Shown piece after piece: positions 27,376 through 35,574 of a stretch of DNA of 44,477 bases (positions within the stretch are counted from its first letter, which is position 1; the number at the start of each line of letters is the position of its first letter). The notes under the pieces are model-generated. The model did not search any database. It was not told the DNA's origin and was given only the letters and a program-made list of their open reading frames with translations. The position numbers and the translations under genes are program-made. This DNA is from Roseateles saccharophilus (GTDB lineage Bacteria; Pseudomonadota; Gammaproteobacteria; Burkholderiales; Burkholderiaceae_C): NCBI RefSeq assembly GCF_004342485.1, contig NZ_SMBU01000040.1, forward strand, positions 1-44,477, given 5' to 3'.

Positions 27376-28098
27376 TCAAGGCCTGACGCCGGGCGGCTGC
27401 ATGGTCATGCCCGCGGAGCGGCGCGCCAGGTAGACCTCCAGCGCCAGCAGCTCGGCGCCGTCCCAGTCCCACACGCGGGCGCGCACGCCGGCCAGGCAGC
27501 CGCGCAGGCGGCGCTGCAGGCTGCCCACGGCCTGCCACTCGAGCCGGTAGACCGGGTAGTCGTCGACATGGGCCTGCGGGATCAGGCTACCGCCCAGGCG
27601 CTGGCCCGCGCGTTCGTCATGGCATTGCGCGCAGGCCAGGTTGAGGGCGCCGACACGGGTCGTGAAGAGGCGCTGGCCCTGCGCCGCGACGGCGTCGAGC
27701 TCGGCGCCCTGCGGCGGCTGCAGCGGCAGGCCGCGCGACTGCCGTGCGACCAGGGCCGCCAGCGCCAGCAGCGGCTCGGCCTCGGGTGCCCAGGCCGGCC
27801 GCCGCTGGTGCTGCACGCGGCAGCGCTGGATGCGGCCAGGCAGGTCGATCAGCCCCTGGTCGAAGACCGGGTAGCGCGTGGCCGCGCCGCGCAGCGTCGC
27901 AGGCTCGCCATGGCAGCTGGCGCAGGACCTGGCGCCCTGGGCCCACAGCTCGCGACCCAGGGCCAGCGCGAGCTCGGCTGGATGCTGGGCCTCGTCGGCC
28001 TGCAGCGTGCGCAATGCCGGGCTCATCGTGTCGCGGCCCGAACGGCGCTCGTCGGCCTGGGCCGCGAGTGCGACAACCAGCAGCAGCCAGGCTCTCAT
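27376..28098 (-). CDS. soxA: Sulfur oxidation diheme cytochrome SoxA
   Basis: A 240-residue periplasmic cytochrome with a short signal peptide. Two CxxCH haem sites are present, Cys59-His63 (CASCH) and Cys156-His160 (CAQCH). Cys93 (IQRCRV) is a likely axial ligand and Cys201 (RGCLAG) sits where SoxA carries its catalytic persulfide/haem-ligating cysteine. SoxAX couples thiosulfate to the SoxY carrier. At 240 residues it is somewhat shorter than typical SoxA. Its start overlaps the soxZ stop by 4 bp. The gene usually followed by soxB is instead followed by a convergent GST gene; no soxB is present. Confidence 0.88.
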   Translation of the reverse strand: MRAWLLLVVALAAQADERRSGRDTMSPALRTLQADEAQHPAELALALGRELWAQGARSCASCHGEPATLRGAATRYPVFDQGLIDLPGRIQRCRVQHQRRPAWAPEAEPLLALAALVARQSRGLPLQPPQGAELDAVAAQGQRLFTTRVGALNLACAQCHDERAGQRLGGSLIPQAHVDDYPVYRLEWQAVGSLQRRLRGCLAGVRARVWDWDGAELLALEVYLARRSAGMTMQPPGVRP

Positions 28099-28418
28099 GC
28101 GACGCTCAAGGCCCGCGTCTCGCGGTGCTCGAAGCCCCGGTCGCCGAACCAGGCGAAGCTCAGCTCGCCGGCCTTGCCCACGCGCAGCCAGAACGCGAGA
28201 TAGGGATTGGCCGAGACGGCCGCGTACAGGTCGGCCGCGAAGACCAGCTCGCCGTCGAGCCGGCACTCGAAGCGGCGCACCAGGTCGCGCGGCAGGCGGC
28301 TGCCATCGTCACCGGCGCGGTAGCCGGTCTCCATCGCATGAGCCACCGTCGCGCGGACCTCGAAGGCAACGCCGGCCTGGATGGCTGCTGGCAGCGTAAT
28401 GACGGCGCGGGTCGCCAT
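28095..28418 (-). CDS. soxZ: Thiosulfate oxidation carrier complex protein SoxZ
   Basis: A 107-residue immunoglobulin-like protein. Family features are the start VITLPAAIQAGVAFEVRATVAHAME, the central FECRLDGELVF and a C-terminal SANPYLAFWLRV beta region. SoxZ has no signal peptide of its own and is exported with SoxY as the SoxYZ heterodimer that carries sulfur intermediates. It overlaps soxA by 4 bp. Upstream it is separated from soxY by 79 bp that consist of the dispersed repeat, and no strong ribosome site is visible there. Confidence 0.88.
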   Translation of the reverse strand: MATRAVITLPAAIQAGVAFEVRATVAHAMETGYRAGDDGSRLPRDLVRRFECRLDGELVFAADLYAAVSANPYLAFWLRVGKAGELSFAWFGDRGFEHRETRALSVA

Positions 28419-28428
28419 CAGCGCCCGC

Positions 28429-28496
28429 CGGGCCGCCCCAAGGGCGCTGAAGCCCCCTTGGGGGGCAGTGAGCGAAGCGAGCGTGGGGGCTTCATC
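28429..28496 (-). repeat. Dispersed GC-rich hairpin repeat, copy 2
   Basis: This copy occupies nearly all of the soxY-soxZ gap, in the opposite strand sense to the copy at 20799-20864. It contains TGAAGCCCCC (28448-28457) and its exact inverse GGGGGCTTCA (28485-28494), plus an inner CCCCCTTGGGGGG hairpin, so it can fold into a long stem. In the sox transcript it may reduce translation of soxZA or stabilise upstream mRNA. Confidence 0.78.
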
Positions 28497-28497
28497 T

Positions 28498-28908
28498 TCA
28501 AGGTTCCACGCAGGCGGCCAGCGTGACGATGACGTCGACGCCGGCCTGCCAGCAGCGGCCGTCGGCCGCCCGCGCCACCGCCACGATGCGCTGGCTGCGC
28601 GCCAGCCGCATGCGGGTGCCGAACTCGGGCTTCGGCGCATCCGCGCCCAAGGCGACATGCACGACCTCGGGCTCGGGATTCAGCGGCGTGAACAGCGCCA
28701 GGCCGACGACCGGCTGGCCCGCGGCGACGCGCACCGGCACGGCGTTGCCGTTCTCGACCAGCTCGGCGATGTCGATCTTCAGCGGGCCGGCCTCGGGGTC
28801 GCGGCCGGCCCAGCCGCGGATGGCGGCGCGCATCGCCTCGTCGCTGGCCCGCGCCTCGGGCAGGCCCGCCAGCACGGCCGCCGCGACGGCGAACTCGCGC
28901 CGTCTCAT
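28498..28908 (-). CDS. soxY: Sulfur carrier SoxY with atypical C-terminus
   Basis: A 136-residue protein with a Tat-like signal (MRRREF, then a hydrophobic Ala-rich stretch to ARAS) and the SoxY domain (segments NGNAVPVRV, LFTPLNPEPEVVH and FGTRMRLARSQ). SoxY normally ends in GGCGG, whose Cys carries the sulfur. Here the end is TLAACVEP: the Cys is kept but its glycines are replaced and the tail is one residue longer. The dispersed repeat starts right after the stop, so the tail may have been altered by the repeat. It overlaps soxX by 4 bp. The longer ORF upstream is antisense-like sequence over soxX. Confidence 0.82.
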   Translation of the reverse strand: MRRREFAVAAAVLAGLPEARASDEAMRAAIRGWAGRDPEAGPLKIDIAELVENGNAVPVRVAAGQPVVGLALFTPLNPEPEVVHVALGADAPKPEFGTRMRLARSQRIVAVARAADGRCWQAGVDVIVTLAACVEP

Positions 28909-29279
28909 GGCCGCCCCTGCGTGCCGAGGTAGGCCACGAGGTCGTCGAGCTGCTGCGCGCTCAGCGCCGCCCGGCCCGCCCACGCGGGCGCCACGTCGCG
29001 CAGGCCCTCGGTAGAGCGGAACGGTGGCATCACGGTGGCCGGATTGAAGCGCCGCATGTCGGCGATGCGCTCGCGCAGTTCCGGCGGGCTCAGGCGCGCA
29101 GCCAGGCCGTCCAGCGGCGGCGCAAGATTGCCCTGGTTGGCATCGCCCGCCGCGGTCAGTGCATGGCAGAGCAGGCACAGGCTCTGCGTGCGGTCGGCCA
29201 GCAGCGCCCGGCCGCGCTCGGCATCGCCGACTTGCGCGTGCGCGCCGGCCGTCAACAGCAGGGCCAGCAGCGCACGCAT
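28905..29279 (-). CDS. soxX: Sulfur oxidation monohaem cytochrome SoxX
   Basis: A 124-residue secreted c-type cytochrome with signal peptide about 1-16 (LLALLLTAGAHAQ). It has one haem site CLLCH, then NLAPPLDGLAARLSPPELRERI and RRFNPATVMPPF, the pattern around the SoxX Met ligand. It partners SoxA as electron acceptor. Its ATG shares one base with the TGA of the upstream molybdenum hydroxylase gene, so its translation depends on that gene. An alternative reading is a cytochrome subunit recruited by the hydroxylase. Confidence 0.85.
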   Translation of the reverse strand: MRALLALLLTAGAHAQVGDAERGRALLADRTQSLCLLCHALTAAGDANQGNLAPPLDGLAARLSPPELRERIADMRRFNPATVMPPFRSTEGLRDVAPAWAGRAALSAQQLDDLVAYLGTQGRP

Positions 29280-31429
29280 CACGCCAGGCTGTGCTTGCGC
29301 AGCGGCAGGTCGCGGATGCGCTTGCCGGTCGCCGCGAAGATCGCGTTCAGCACGGCCGGCGCGGCCACGGCGATGGTGGGCTCGCCGACGCCGCCCCAGA
29401 AGCCGCCCGAAGGCATGACGATGGCCTCGACGGCCGGCATCTGCGCCATCTTCATGACCGGATAGCTGTCGAAGTTCTGCTGCTCGACGCGCCCATCCTT
29501 CAGCGTGATCTCGCCGAACAGCGCGGCCGACAGGCCGTAGACGAAGCTGCCCTCGACCTGGGCGGCGATCTGCTGCGGGTTGACCGCGTGGCCGGGGTCG
29601 GTGGCGGCGACGATGCGGTGGACCTTCAGCTCGCCCTGCTTGCTCACCGACACCTCCGCGCAGGCCGCCACATAGCTGCCGAAGCCCATGATCTGCGCCA
29701 GGCCGAGATGCCTGCCCTTGGCGCGCGGCTTGCCCCAGCCGGCCCTGGCCGCGACCGCGTTCAGCACGGCCAGGTGCTTGGGCGAGTTGGCCAGCAGCTC
29801 GCGGCGCAGCTCCAGCGGGTCGCGCTGGGCGGCCTGGGCCACCTCGTCGATGAAGCACTCCAGATAGATCGCGTTCTGGTTCAGGTTCACGCCGCGCCAG
29901 AAGCCCGGCGGCACCGGCGGGTTGCGCATTGCGTGGTCGATCAGCAGGCTGGGCACCGCATAGCCCAGCGCGCCCTCGGCGCCGCCCGCGTTCAGGCCCT
30001 GGAAGACGACCGGGTCCCGGCCGTCCTTGATGTTCTGCGGGAACAGGCCCGCGATGATGCTCTGGCCCGAGATGCGCATATGCAGCGCCGTCAGCTTGCC
30101 CGCCGCGTCCAGGCCCGCGGTCAGCTTGCACTGCGTGACCGGGTGGTAGCGGCCGTGGGTCATGTCCTCCTCGCGGCTCCAGATCAGCTTGACGGGTGTG
30201 CCGGGCAGCTCCCTGGCGATCAGCACCGCCTGGCGCACCCAGTCGTGCACCGCGCCGCGCCGGCCGAAGCCGCCGCCCAGGTGCAGCTTGTAGACCTCGC
30301 AGGCCGACGGCGGCAGGCCCGCCGCCTCCGCCGCGGCGGCCAGCGCGCCCTCGCCGTTCTGCGTCGGCGTCCAGACCTCGCAGCGCTCGGCTGTCCACTT
30401 GGCCGTCGCGTTCATCACCTCCATCGTGGCGTGGTTCTGGTGCGGCGCGCTGTAGACGGCCTCGACCTTCTGCGCCGCGCCGGCCAGCGCGGCCGCCACG
30501 TCGCCCTGGCTGCTGCCGGTGGCGGCATCGTTCGCATCCAGGCCGGCCTTCAGCATCGCGGCGACGTCCGCGCTCGACAGCTTCGCGTTCGGGCCCTCGT
30601 CCCAGACGATGGGCAGGGCCTCCAGTGCGGTCTTGGCGCGCCACCAGGTGTCGGCCACGACGGCCACGGCCGTGTCGCCCACCTGCACCACCTTCTTCAC
30701 GCCGGGCCGGCCGGCGATGGCCGCCGCGTCGAAGCTCCTGAGCCTGCCGCCGAAAACCGGGCAGTCCTTGATGGCCGCATTCAACATGCCGGGCAGCTTC
30801 AGGTCCATGCCATAGACCTGCGAGCCGTCCAGCTTGGCCGCCGTGTCCAGCCGCTTCATCGGCCGGCCGGCGATCTTCCAGTCGGCGACGGGCTTGAGCT
30901 GGATGTCGGCCGGCGATGCGAGCTTGGCGGCCTCGGCCGCAAGCTGGCCATAGCTCAGACGCTTGCCCACGTGATGCACCCAGCCGGCCGCCGTCGTGCA
31001 TTCGACGACCGCCACATCCCAGCGGTTGGCCGCGGCCTGGATCAGCAGTGCCCGCGCCAGCGCCCCGCCCTTGCGGACGTATTCATGCGAGTCGCGCACG
31101 CCGCGGCTGCCACCCGTGCTCATGCTGCCCCAGGGGCGGTTGCGCGCGAGGTTCTGGCCGGGCGTCGGGTACTCGGTGCGCACCTTGCTCCAGTCGCACT
31201 CCAGTTCCTCGGCGACGAGCTGGGCCAGGCCGGTCAGCGTGCCCTGGCCCATCTCCGAGCGTGCGATGCGGATGACGGTGGTCTCGTCCGGCAGCACCTG
31301 CACCCATGCATTCAGCTCGGGCGTGTCGCCGCCCTGCGCGAGGCCGGGCACATGGAAGCCCACCATCAGGCCGCCCGCAGCAGCCGAGGTCGCATGCAGG
31401 AAGCCGCGCCGATTCAGCACCGCGCTCAT
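29279..31429 (-). CDS. Molybdenum hydroxylase large subunit (isoquinoline oxidoreductase beta-like)
   Basis: A 716-residue periplasmic molybdopterin enzyme of the xanthine oxidase superfamily, IorB/aldehyde dehydrogenase type. A twin-arginine signal ([15 protein letters not shown]) exports it folded. Molybdenum cofactor motifs include [17 protein letters not shown] and the active-site Glu in GGVGEP. It should hydroxylate an N-heterocycle or aldehyde; the substrate is not predictable. It overlaps its 2Fe-2S subunit gene by 4 bp and shares a base with soxX. There is no FAD subunit, as expected for the IorAB class, so electrons must leave through a cytochrome; SoxX is the nearest candidate. Confidence 0.92.
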   Translation of the reverse strand: MSAVLNRRGFLHATSAAAGGLMVGFHVPGLAQGGDTPELNAWVQVLPDETTVIRIARSEMGQGTLTGLAQLVAEELECDWSKVRTEYPTPGQNLARNRPWGSMSTGGSRGVRDSHEYVRKGGALARALLIQAAANRWDVAVVECTTAAGWVHHVGKRLSYGQLAAEAAKLASPADIQLKPVADWKIAGRPMKRLDTAAKLDGSQVYGMDLKLPGMLNAAIKDCPVFGGRLRSFDAAAIAGRPGVKKVVQVGDTAVAVVADTWWRAKTALEALPIVWDEGPNAKLSSADVAAMLKAGLDANDAATGSSQGDVAAALAGAAQKVEAVYSAPHQNHATMEVMNATAKWTAERCEVWTPTQNGEGALAAAAEAAGLPPSACEVYKLHLGGGFGRRGAVHDWVRQAVLIARELPGTPVKLIWSREEDMTHGRYHPVTQCKLTAGLDAAGKLTALHMRISGQSIIAGLFPQNIKDGRDPVVFQGLNAGGAEGALGYAVPSLLIDHAMRNPPVPPGFWRGVNLNQNAIYLECFIDEVAQAAQRDPLELRRELLANSPKHLAVLNAVAARAGWGKPRAKGRHLGLAQIMGFGSYVAACAEVSVSKQGELKVHRIVAATDPGHAVNPQQIAAQVEGSFVYGLSAALFGEITLKDGRVEQQNFDSYPVMKMAQMPAVEAIVMPSGGFWGGVGEPTIAVAAPAVLNAIFAATGKRIRDLPLRKHSLA

Positions 31430-31932
31430 GACGGGCCCCCTTCGATGACGATGGGAATCTGCCGGCGCTGCAGCTGGCCGGCGGCGAGGTGGATGGCGGC
31501 ACGCACGCGGTTGTAGGTGCCGCAGCGGCAGATGTTGGTCATGGCCGCGTCGATGTCAGCATCGGTCGGCCGGGGCTTGGCCTTCAGCAGCGCCGCGGCG
31601 GCCATCAGCATGCCGCTCTGGCAGAAGCCGCACTGCGGCACGTCCAGCGCATCCCAGGCCTTCTGAAGCGGATGCGAGGCCGGGTGTTTGGGATCTGGCG
31701 CCAGACCCTCGATGGTCGTGATCTTCTGCGCCGGCGTCAGCGCCGAGGCCGGCATCACGCAACTGCGCACCGGCGCGCCGTCGATGTGCACGGTGCAGGC
31801 GCCGCACTGCGCGACGCCGCAGCCGTATTTGGTGCCCGTGAGGCCCAGCTGCTCGCGCAGCACCCAGAGCAGCGGGGTCTCGGCTTCCGCCTCGAACTGC
31901 ATCCGCTTGCCGTTGACCGTCAGCTCCGCCAT
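31426..31932 (-). CDS. Molybdenum hydroxylase [2Fe-2S] small subunit (isoquinoline oxidoreductase alpha-like)
   Basis: A 168-residue protein with two [2Fe-2S] clusters: a ferredoxin-type set ([11 protein letters not shown], then C in VRSCVMP) and the alpha-helical second set (CGFCQSGM and ICRCGTY). It transfers electrons from the molybdenum centre of the large subunit. There is no signal peptide, so it is exported with the Tat-tagged partner. It is first in the iorAB-soxXYZA operon. The promoter must lie in the 90 bp shared with the divergent PfpI-type gene; no clear box is visible. Confidence 0.93.
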   Translation of the reverse strand: MAELTVNGKRMQFEAEAETPLLWVLREQLGLTGTKYGCGVAQCGACTVHIDGAPVRSCVMPASALTPAQKITTIEGLAPDPKHPASHPLQKAWDALDVPQCGFCQSGMLMAAAALLKAKPRPTDADIDAAMTNICRCGTYNRVRAAIHLAAGQLQRRQIPIVIEGGPS

Positions 31933-32022
31933 GCCTGCCCTCCCCTTCACCGCCACCGATGGCGGGCGCGGACAGCCTAGCAGGGGCTGCGGCGGCCTGC
32001 CAGGGCGACCTAAGATGAATTC

Positions 32023-32778
32023 ATGGCCCGCATCCTCATGCCCCTGCCCGCCGAAGGCTATGACCCCAGCGAGACCGCCATCCCCTGGCAGCTGCTGAGC
32101 GAACGCGGCCACGGCATCCGCTTCGCGACACCCGATGGCCGCCCCGCCCAGGTTGACCCGCGCATGCTCGATGGCCGGGACCTGGGCCTGTGGGCGCCGC
32201 TGCTGCGTGCCGCCGCACCGGCCGTCGAGGCCCATATGGCCATGACCGCAACCGCCGAGTTCCAGCACCCGCGGCGCTATGCCGAGCTCCAAGCGACCGA
32301 CTTCGACGCGCTGCTACTGCCGGGCGGCCATGCGCCGGGCATGAAGGTCTACCTCGAATCGACCGAACTGCAGGCCCTGGTCGCGGCGCAGTTCGCCGCC
32401 GACAAGCCGGTCGGGGCGATCTGCCATGGCGTGCTGCTGGCGGCGCGCTCACTTCGCGTCGACGGCCGCTCCGTGCTGCACGGCCGGCGCACGACGGGCC
32501 TGACCCGACAGCTGGAGATGACGGCCTGGCTGATGACGGCCGCCTGGCTGGGCCGCTACTACCGCACCTACCCCACACCGCTACAGACCGAGGTCGCTAC
32601 GGCGCTGGCTCACCCCGGGGATTTCGACGTCGGCCCCCCTGCCCTGTTGCGAGACACCGCGCAGCGCCCGGGCCGTGGCTTTGCGCTGCGCGATGGCCAC
32701 TACGTCAGCGCGCGCTGGCCCGGCGATGCGCACGCCTTCGCGCTGGCGTTTGCGCAGATGCTGGACGAGAACGATTAG
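32023..32778 (+). CDS. DJ-1/PfpI-family protein (class I glutamine amidotransferase-like)
   Basis: A 251-residue DJ-1/PfpI-superfamily protein. The nucleophile elbow [12 protein letters not shown] provides the Cys, and [13 protein letters not shown] is the conserved strand-loop before it. Length and an inserted region (about 60-90) are closer to the HchA/Hsp31-like or larger isomerase members than to small PfpI. Members act as glyoxalases or deglycases, or hydrate isonitriles; the reaction here is not determinable. It is divergent from the molybdenum hydroxylase operon and overlaps the convergent alpha/beta hydrolase by 4 bp. Confidence 0.85.
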   Translation: MARILMPLPAEGYDPSETAIPWQLLSERGHGIRFATPDGRPAQVDPRMLDGRDLGLWAPLLRAAAPAVEAHMAMTATAEFQHPRRYAELQATDFDALLLPGGHAPGMKVYLESTELQALVAAQFAADKPVGAICHGVLLAARSLRVDGRSVLHGRRTTGLTRQLEMTAWLMTAAWLGRYYRTYPTPLQTEVATALAHPGDFDVGPPALLRDTAQRPGRGFALRDGHYVSARWPGDAHAFALAFAQMLDEND

Positions 32779-33596
32779 CCGTCCAGCAGCCCCGCCTCGC
32801 GCAGCACGGCGTTGAAGGCCTCGGGCGCCTCCAGCGCAGGCAGGTGGGCCACGCCCTGCATGGTCCAGCAACGCACGCCGGGGATGCACGCCGCCATCTG
32901 CCGGCAACGGTCCACGAGGTGGGGCAGGTCCAGGTCGCCCCAGACCAGGCGCACCGGCCCAGGCAAGGCCTCCAGCCGCGGCCAGGCCGGCGAAGCGTCG
33001 ATCAGCTCGCCGGCCGGCGGCGAACGCAGCGCGATGCCGTTCATGGCTAGGAAAAGTTCGCGCGCCACACCACCGACGCGGCCCTCGGGCTGGGCCGGGC
33101 CGTCCAGCCAGAGCCGCGCCTCGAGCCGGTTGATCTCGTCAATCTCTCGGGCCTGCTCTGCCGCGTCGATGGCATCGGCCAGGGCCTGCACCCGGGCATC
33201 GAGCTGGGGCGAGGGTGCCCCGGTCACGGCCGGCGCCACCAGCGTCAGGCCGGCGACCCGCCCGGGCTGGGCCAGCGCGAAATCGATGGCCAGGCGCCCG
33301 CCCTGGGAGCAGCCGACCAGCTCCACGCGCGACAGCGCCAGCGCGTCCAGCACGGCGAGCAGGTCGGCCACCATCGCATGCGGCGTGGCGGCTGCGATGC
33401 GCGTCTGGCCAAAGCCGCGACGGTCCAGGCGCAGCGCCGAGCGCCGCCCGGCCGCGGCGGCCATCACGCCATCCCACAGCCGGCCGTCGGTGATGCCGGC
33501 ATGCAGGAAGACCAGTGGCACGCGGCCGTCGTCGTGTGGACGGAACTCGACAGCCAGCTCGGCGCCATCGACGGCAATCCAATGGGTGATCCGCAT
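32775..33596 (-). CDS. Alpha/beta hydrolase
   Basis: A 273-residue alpha/beta hydrolase with nucleophile elbow GCSQGG, a likely acid in WGDLDLPH and the catalytic His in GVAHLPALE. The oxyanion segment is FLHAGITDGRLWD. It resembles 3-oxoadipate enol-lactonase/haloperoxidase-like esterases, but the substrate cannot be named. It starts 2 bp after the stop of the KdpE-like regulator and is the last gene of the SPFH-kinase-regulator unit. A start at 33596 fits; a longer ORF upstream is the antisense frame of the regulator. Confidence 0.87.
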   Translation of the reverse strand: MRITHWIAVDGAELAVEFRPHDDGRVPLVFLHAGITDGRLWDGVMAAAAGRRSALRLDRRGFGQTRIAAATPHAMVADLLAVLDALALSRVELVGCSQGGRLAIDFALAQPGRVAGLTLVAPAVTGAPSPQLDARVQALADAIDAAEQAREIDEINRLEARLWLDGPAQPEGRVGGVARELFLAMNGIALRSPPAGELIDASPAWPRLEALPGPVRLVWGDLDLPHLVDRCRQMAACIPGVRCWTMQGVAHLPALEAPEAFNAVLREAGLLDG

Positions 33597-33598
33597 GC

Positions 33599-34285
33599 TC
33601 AGCCCGGTTCGGCAATGCGGTAGCCCACGCCCGGCTCGGTCAGCAGCACGCAGGGCTCGGCCGGCTCGGCCTCGAGCTTGCTGCGCAGCTGGGCCATGTA
33701 GAGGCGCAGGTAATGGGTCTGCTCGGTCGCGTCGGCGCCCCAGACATCGGCCAGCAGGCGGCGGTGGGTGACGACCTGACCGGCCTGGCGCACGAGGCGG
33801 GCCAGCAGCTTGAATTCGGTGGGCGTCAGATGCACGTCCGCGCCGTCGCGACGCACGCGATGGGCCGTGAGGTCCACCTCCAGGCCGGCGCGGCGGTACA
33901 TGGTGACGGCCGGCTGGGCCACCGTGCCGCGGTGGCGCAGCGCCACGCGCAGCCGCGCCAGCAGCTCGCCGATGCCGAAGGGCTTGACAAGGTAGTCGTC
34001 GGCGCCGGCGTCGAGCAGGCGGATCTTCTGGCCCTCGACCTGGCGGGCCGAGATGACGATCAGCGGCGTGGAGCGCTCGCGGCGCAGCGCCTGCAGCAGC
34101 TCCTCGCCGTCGCCATCGGGCAGGCCGAGGTCCAGCAGCACGGCGTCGAGGTTGCCGGCATGGGCGAGCTGGGCCATCGCGTCGGCCAGGCTGGCCGCAG
34201 TCAGCACCTCGTAGCCCTCGACGGCCAGGGCTTCGCGCAGCGTCACGCGCAGCTCGCGGTCGTCTTCGACAAGCAGAAGTCTCAT
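33599..34285 (-). CDS. KdpE-like OmpR-family response regulator
   Basis: A 228-residue regulator. The receiver domain has the acidic pair in LLLVEDD, phospho-acceptor Asp in VLLDLGLPDGDG and Lys in DYLVKPF. The OmpR-type winged helix has LTPTEFKLLARLVRQAGQVV and THYLRLYMAQLRSKLE, the latter very KdpE-like. It overlaps the kinase gene by 4 bp. No kdpFABC potassium pump genes are nearby, so potassium control is unproven and the regulon may have changed. Confidence 0.88.
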   Translation of the reverse strand: MRLLLVEDDRELRVTLREALAVEGYEVLTAASLADAMAQLAHAGNLDAVLLDLGLPDGDGEELLQALRRERSTPLIVISARQVEGQKIRLLDAGADDYLVKPFGIGELLARLRVALRHRGTVAQPAVTMYRRAGLEVDLTAHRVRRDGADVHLTPTEFKLLARLVRQAGQVVTHRRLLADVWGADATEQTHYLRLYMAQLRSKLEAEPAEPCVLLTEPGVGYRIAEPG

Positions 34286-35562
34286 GCGGCCACCTCTGGC
34301 AGCGCCGGCGCCGCGCGCAGCGGCAGGCGCATCTCGAAGCTGCAGCCGCCATGGCCGCGCGGGCGCAGGCTTAAGGCCCCCTGATGAACCTCGGCAATCG
34401 CGCGGCAGACGGCCAGGCCGACGCCCGCGCCGGGCGGGCGCTGCGCAAAGCCGGCGAGGTCGCCGCGCTGGAAGGCATCGAAGACGCGCTCGCGCCAGGC
34501 CGCGGCGATGCCGGGGCCGCGGTCGCGCACGGCCAGCAGCACCTCGTCGCCGGCGCGGCGCACGAGCAGCTCGACCGCGGCCTCGCGCGGGCTGTATTTC
34601 AGCGCGTTGTCGATGAGGTTGTCGAGCAGCTGCGACATCAGGGCCGCATCACACCACAACAGCGGCAGGCCGCCCGCCACGCGTGCCTTCACGCGCTCGC
34701 CGTCGGGGCGGCGGCGCACGCGGCGCAGCGCCGCGCCGACGATCTCCTCGGCCGACTCCCAGTCGCAGCGCAGCGTCACGCCCGGGGCGCCCAGGCGCGC
34801 GAGCTGCAGCGTGTTGTCGGTCAGGCGCACTAGGCGGGTGGTCTCGTCGATGATGCGGCCGGCCAGCTCCTGGCGCTGGGCGGGGTTCAGCCGTTCGCCC
34901 TGGGTCTGCAGCGCCGAGGCCGAGCCCATGATGGTGGCCAGCGGCGTGCGGTAGTCGTGCGAGATGGCGGCCAGCAGCGCATTGCGGGTGGACTGGATGT
35001 CGGCCAGTTCGCCGGCCCGGCGCGCCTCGTCCTGCACGCGGCGGCGCTGCAGGGCCAGGCCCATCTGGTCGCACAGGGCCTGGGCGTGGGCGAGCTGGTC
35101 GGCGGCCAAGGCCTGGGTGCCCAGGCCACGCAGCGTGACGGCGCCCAGCGCCTCGTCCCGACCGCGCAGCGGCAGGTAGAGGTCCGGCTCGCCGGCATGG
35201 TGGGCCGTGCCGGGGCCGAGTGCCCGGCCGCAGTCGGCGCAGAGCTGCAGGCCGGCGAGCGCGTTGGCATCGGGCTCGCCGAGGACGACGTCCTGCGCGC
35301 CGGACGCCGGCCGCAGCAGCGCGGCCACCGGCAGGCCGGCCAGGGCCGACAGGTCGCGCAACAGCTCGTGGGCATGGGCCTCGGGTCGGTCGGCGTCGCG
35401 CATCAGGTCGCCGAACTCGCGCAGGGCCCGCTCCAGCCGGGCGGCCCGCTGCGCCGCGCGCAGGCCCTCCCAGGCGCGGCGCAGCTTCCAGCCGGCCCAG
35501 GCCAGCGCCAGCAGCGAGGCGGTGGCGATCCAGGGCAGGAACTGGATGAGGGAGCGAGGCAT
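34282..35562 (-). CDS. KdpD-like sensor histidine kinase lacking the KdpD/Usp N-terminus
   Basis: A 426-residue kinase whose C-terminal half is KdpD-like: the DHp His in AISHDYRTPLATIMGSASAL, N box NLIDNALKYSP, G1 DRGPGI and G2 GAGVGLAV. KdpD proteins are near 900 residues, with an N-terminal KdpD/Usp module and four helices. Here the N-terminus has a single hydrophobic helix (about 8-25) and a GAF-like region (about 50-180) with a CxxC pair (LCADCGR). ATG at 35562 is preferred to the TTG two codons upstream. It sits 12 bp after the SPFH gene stop. Confidence 0.87.
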   Translation of the reverse strand: MPRSLIQFLPWIATASLLALAWAGWKLRRAWEGLRAAQRAARLERALREFGDLMRDADRPEAHAHELLRDLSALAGLPVAALLRPASGAQDVVLGEPDANALAGLQLCADCGRALGPGTAHHAGEPDLYLPLRGRDEALGAVTLRGLGTQALAADQLAHAQALCDQMGLALQRRRVQDEARRAGELADIQSTRNALLAAISHDYRTPLATIMGSASALQTQGERLNPAQRQELAGRIIDETTRLVRLTDNTLQLARLGAPGVTLRCDWESAEEIVGAALRRVRRRPDGERVKARVAGGLPLLWCDAALMSQLLDNLIDNALKYSPREAAVELLVRRAGDEVLLAVRDRGPGIAAAWRERVFDAFQRGDLAGFAQRPPGAGVGLAVCRAIAEVHQGALSLRPRGHGGCSFEMRLPLRAAPALPEVAA

Positions 35563-35574
35563 GGGCAAGGCAGT

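Noticed and set aside
28909-29178. N-terminal extension of SoxY
   Set aside because: The extension is the shifted frame of soxX; the signal peptide starts at 28908 and overlaps the soxX stop.
29159-31516. 785-residue plus-strand ORF
   Set aside because: Shadow of the molybdenum hydroxylase large subunit, which has a full set of family motifs on the other strand.
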